Assembly (NCBI GenBank): GCA_963757265.1
Contig: CAVWRA010000012.1
Location: 248,001 to 312,000, forward strand
DNA: 64,000 nt
Source: CAIVVT01 sp963757265
GTDB lineage: Bacteria; Acidobacteriota; Terriglobia; Bryobacterales; Bryobacteraceae
Direction of reading: 5' to 3'
Shown here: piece after piece, positions 61,865-64,000 of the stretch
Position numbering within the stretch: position 1 is the first letter of the stretch
Layout of the letters: every line of letters begins with the position of its first letter
Position numbers and translations under genes: made by a program
Notes under the pieces: generated by a model
The model's input: only the letters and a program-made list of their open reading frames with translations
Told to the model about the DNA's origin: nothing
The model's database searches: none

Positions 61865-63721
61865 ATGGTCCCGCGACGCGTGTTATATGTCCTGCTCCTG
61901 GTTTCCAGCTCGCTGCCCGGCCAAGGCTTCGAATGGATCCGGGCCAATTACGCCAGGCAGGAGTTCCGCATCCCGATGCGCGACGGCGTGCGATTGTACA
62001 CGCTGGTCTACACGCCTAAGGCCACTGCGCAGGCAGTTCCGATTCTGCTGGAACGCACGCCCTACGGCGCCGGCCCGCGCGGCGAGAACAGCTATCGTTC
62101 CTCCCTGGGACCTTGCGCGGCGCTGGCCCGCGCCGGCTACATCTTCGTGTACCAGGACGTGCGGGGCCGCTACCGCAGCGAAGGCACGTTCGTCGAGATG
62201 CGGCCGCAGCTCAACGGCCGGCATGGGCCGCGGGATATCGACGAGAGCACCGACACCTACGACAGCATCGATTGGCTGCTCAAGAACATCCCCGGCCACA
62301 ACGGCCGCGTGGGCCTGTACGGCACCTCCTACCCCGGCTTCTACGCCGCGGCGGGGCTGCTCGCGGGGCATCCGGCGTTGAAGGCGGTCTCTCCGCAGGC
62401 GCCGATGGTCAACCTGTTCCGGGGCGATGACTATGCCCACAACGGCGCGTTCTTCCTGGCCGCCAACTTCGGCTTCTACTGGTTCTTCAACGTGACTAGC
62501 GCCGCGCATCCCGACGAGCGAGGGGCGCGCTTCGATTACGGGACCCGCGACGGCTATGCGTTCTATCTGGCCATGGGTCCGCTCTCCAATGCCGAGGAGC
62601 GCTACTACCAGCACCGCAATCCGTATTTCAGCGACATGCTGGAGCACACCTCCTACGACGAGTACTGGCGCTCGCGCAGCCTGGAGCCGCACCTGCACGA
62701 CATCCAGCCCGCCGTGCTGGACGTGGGCGGATGGTTCGACGCCGAGGATCTGCAGGGGCCGCTGCGGCTGTACCGCGACGCCTCCACGCGCAGCCCCCGC
62801 TCGCCGGTCGTCCTGGTGATGGGCCCCTGGATGCATGGCGGCTGGCACGACGAGGGGGTCGACCACCTGGGTGCCGTTCAGTTCGGCCAATTTCCCGCGG
62901 AGTACTTTGAAGACTCCATCGAGACGCGGTTCTTTGAGAAGTGGCTGCGCGACGGCGAAGACCCGAAGCTCCCCGCCGCGTGGGTGTTCGAGACCGGCGC
63001 CAACCGCTGGCGTCAATTCGCCGCCTGGCCGCCGCCGGCCGCGCATCGCCGGACCCTTTATTTACGCTCCGGCGGCGCGCTGGCCTTCGATCCGCCCCGC
63101 GAGTCCGCGGGATTCGACGAGTACGTCAGCGACCCCGCCCGGCCGGTCCCGTTCACGTCTTTCATAGCCCTCGGAATGGTCCCGGAGTACATGGTGGACG
63201 ACCAGCGCTTCGCCGCCCGCCGGCCTGACGTTCTGGTTTACCAGACCGCGCCGCTGGACAGCGCCCTCACGCTGGCCGGTCCGCTCGGCGTGCGTCTGCA
63301 GGCCTCCACCTCCGGAACCGACTCGGACTGGGTGGTGAAGCTGATCGACGTCTATCCCGGCGATACGCCCAACCCGTCGCCGAACCCGTCCCGGGTTCAG
63401 ATGGGCGGCTACCAGCAACTGGTGCGCGGCGAGCCCTTCCGCGGCCGCTTCTGGAAGAGCTTCGAGCAGCCCCAGCCGCTGCCTGCCAACCAGTTCGTCG
63501 AGATCGACTACGACATGCCGGACGTCTTCCACACATTCCGGCCGGGCCATCGCATCATGGTCCAGGTGCAGAGCTCCTGGTTCCCGCTGGTGGACCGCAA
63601 TCCGCAGAAGTTCGTCCCCAGCATCCCGTTCGCCAAACCTGAGGATTTCGTGCCCGCCACCGAGCGGATCTCCCGTTCGGCCAACGCCCCCAGCCGGCTG
63701 GAAGTGTTGGTTCTCGAGTAA
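61865..63721 (+). CDS. CocE/NonD-family (peptidase S15-like) exported hydrolase
   Basis: The 618-aa protein has a signal peptide (VLYVLLLVSSSLPGQG). The alpha/beta-hydrolase domain holds Ser155 in GLYGTSYPGFYAA, Asp292 in VGGWFDAED and His324 in GPWMHGGWHDE, forming the triad; YQDVRGRYRSEG precedes the Ser as in X-Pro dipeptidyl peptidase and alpha-amino-acid ester hydrolases. The C-terminal jelly-roll domain (about 440-610) is present. Substrate is probably a peptide or ester. It is monocistronic and followed by MITE copy 3. Confidence 0.88.
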   Translation: MVPRRVLYVLLLVSSSLPGQGFEWIRANYARQEFRIPMRDGVRLYTLVYTPKATAQAVPILLERTPYGAGPRGENSYRSSLGPCAALARAGYIFVYQDVRGRYRSEGTFVEMRPQLNGRHGPRDIDESTDTYDSIDWLLKNIPGHNGRVGLYGTSYPGFYAAAGLLAGHPALKAVSPQAPMVNLFRGDDYAHNGAFFLAANFGFYWFFNVTSAAHPDERGARFDYGTRDGYAFYLAMGPLSNAEERYYQHRNPYFSDMLEHTSYDEYWRSRSLEPHLHDIQPAVLDVGGWFDAEDLQGPLRLYRDASTRSPRSPVVLVMGPWMHGGWHDEGVDHLGAVQFGQFPAEYFEDSIETRFFEKWLRDGEDPKLPAAWVFETGANRWRQFAAWPPPAAHRRTLYLRSGGALAFDPPRESAGFDEYVSDPARPVPFTSFIALGMVPEYMVDDQRFAARRPDVLVYQTAPLDSALTLAGPLGVRLQASTSGTDSDWVVKLIDVYPGDTPNPSPNPSRVQMGGYQQLVRGEPFRGRFWKSFEQPQPLPANQFVEIDYDMPDVFHTFRPGHRIMVQVQSSWFPLVDRNPQKFVPSIPFAKPEDFVPATERISRSANAPSRLEVLVLE

Positions 63722-63769
63722 ATCGGCTGCCGCTGTGCTACTAGCCGCGATCGCGCCACGAGCCGGGAC

Positions 63770-63976
63770 TAACCCGGATGTTTCACCAACCATCGGCTGC
63801 GGCGCGCGATAGGGCCGCATCTACTGCGTTGCGCTGGGCCCAGGGGGCACCCCCCGTCCTCGACGTACTGCCGAGTACGCCTGCGGGCGCCTCCCGCAAG
63901 CGCGCCTTGTGGCATTCCTTGATGTTGGGGCCCTCTCATCGCGCCTCGCTGCGATCGTGGTGCAACATCCGGGCTA
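63770..63976 (+). mobile_element. MITE-like element, copy 3
   Basis: This 207-bp copy has terminal repeats TAACCCGGATGTTTCACCA and, at the right end, the inverted counterpart (GGTGCAACATCCGGGCTA). It shares about 150 bases of near-identical interior with copy 2, including the run of C at 63850-63855, but differs in a short block at 63910-63935. It lies 48 bases after the CocE gene. Confidence 0.82.
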
Positions 63977-64000
63977 AATGGAGCGGCGTCTGATGCCGGG

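Overview
The window reads as chromosomal DNA of a GC-rich, Gram-negative, saprophytic bacterium, most likely an acidobacterium of the Solibacter/Bryobacter type. This is inferred from gene content, not from a marker gene: an exported Gfo/Idh/MocA oxidoreductase with a twin-arginine-like leader, a winged-helix/TPR regulator, a DUF2934 protein, a kinase-like/TonB fusion, many Sec-exported enzymes, and a dispersed repeat whose translation reads SRDREGA. No rRNA, tRNA or CRISPR array was recognised.

Layout. 0-6.4 kb: exported sugar-acid and glycan enzymes, interrupted by three co-directional genes of unknown function (2.9-5.2 kb). 6.7-12.5 kb: sugar-nucleotide genes (DegT aminotransferase, UDP-HexNAc dehydrogenase), a YdjC-type deacetylase and a subtilase. 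12.7-15.2 kb: a small secreted protein and a wHTH/TPR regulator. 15.3-19.7 kb: a compact bacterial microcompartment (BMC) operon with a tandem-domain shell protein, a hexameric shell protein, a CoA-acylating aldehyde dehydrogenase, a class II aldolase and a DeoR repressor. It has a recognisable promoter and a perfect 17-bp palindrome. panB-panC lie immediately upstream on the same strand. 21.4-23.4 kb: a scar of two truncated insertion sequences. 23.4-29.3 kb: DUF2934, pseudokinase-TonB fusion, mono-haem cytochrome, NfrB-like glycosyltransferase and an aminotransferase. 29.46-30.8 kb: purine-rich, gene-free sequence unlike the rest. 30.8-33.2 kb: ECF sigma, anti-sigma and an exported protein. 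33.7-37.8 kb: a VanX-like dipeptidase, then a lower-GC patch of small unknown genes and orphan antitoxin-like genes. 37.8-47.0 kb: an ABC exporter, then a corrinoid uptake and salvage cluster (cobT, btuC, btuD, btuF, a CobD homologue, a BioD/CobQ-like NTPase) and an Rrf2 regulator. 47.2-53.9 kb: glucan phosphorylase, polyol dehydrogenase, SIS isomerase, ROK kinase and CPBP protease. 54.2-60.2 kb: TPR lipoprotein, TolC, MacB-like permease and TPR protein. 60.3-63.7 kb: tryptophanase and a CocE/S15 hydrolase.

How the genes work together. The BMC operon would cleave a deoxysugar phosphate (fuculose- or rhamnulose-1-phosphate are the family precedents) and pass the aldehyde to the CoA-acylating dehydrogenase inside a shell; panB/panC may support the CoA pool. 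The 38-46 kb genes would import and remodel corrinoids. Other genes fit oligosaccharide scavenging and glycogen turnover.

Quality warning. At least nine single-base indels break otherwise conserved genes between 29.0 and 50.4 kb, and the odd 29.46-30.8 kb block lies in the same stretch. Assembly error is a strong alternative to true pseudogenes there. Three copies of a MITE-like element and a family of short GC-rich repeats are spread through the window.
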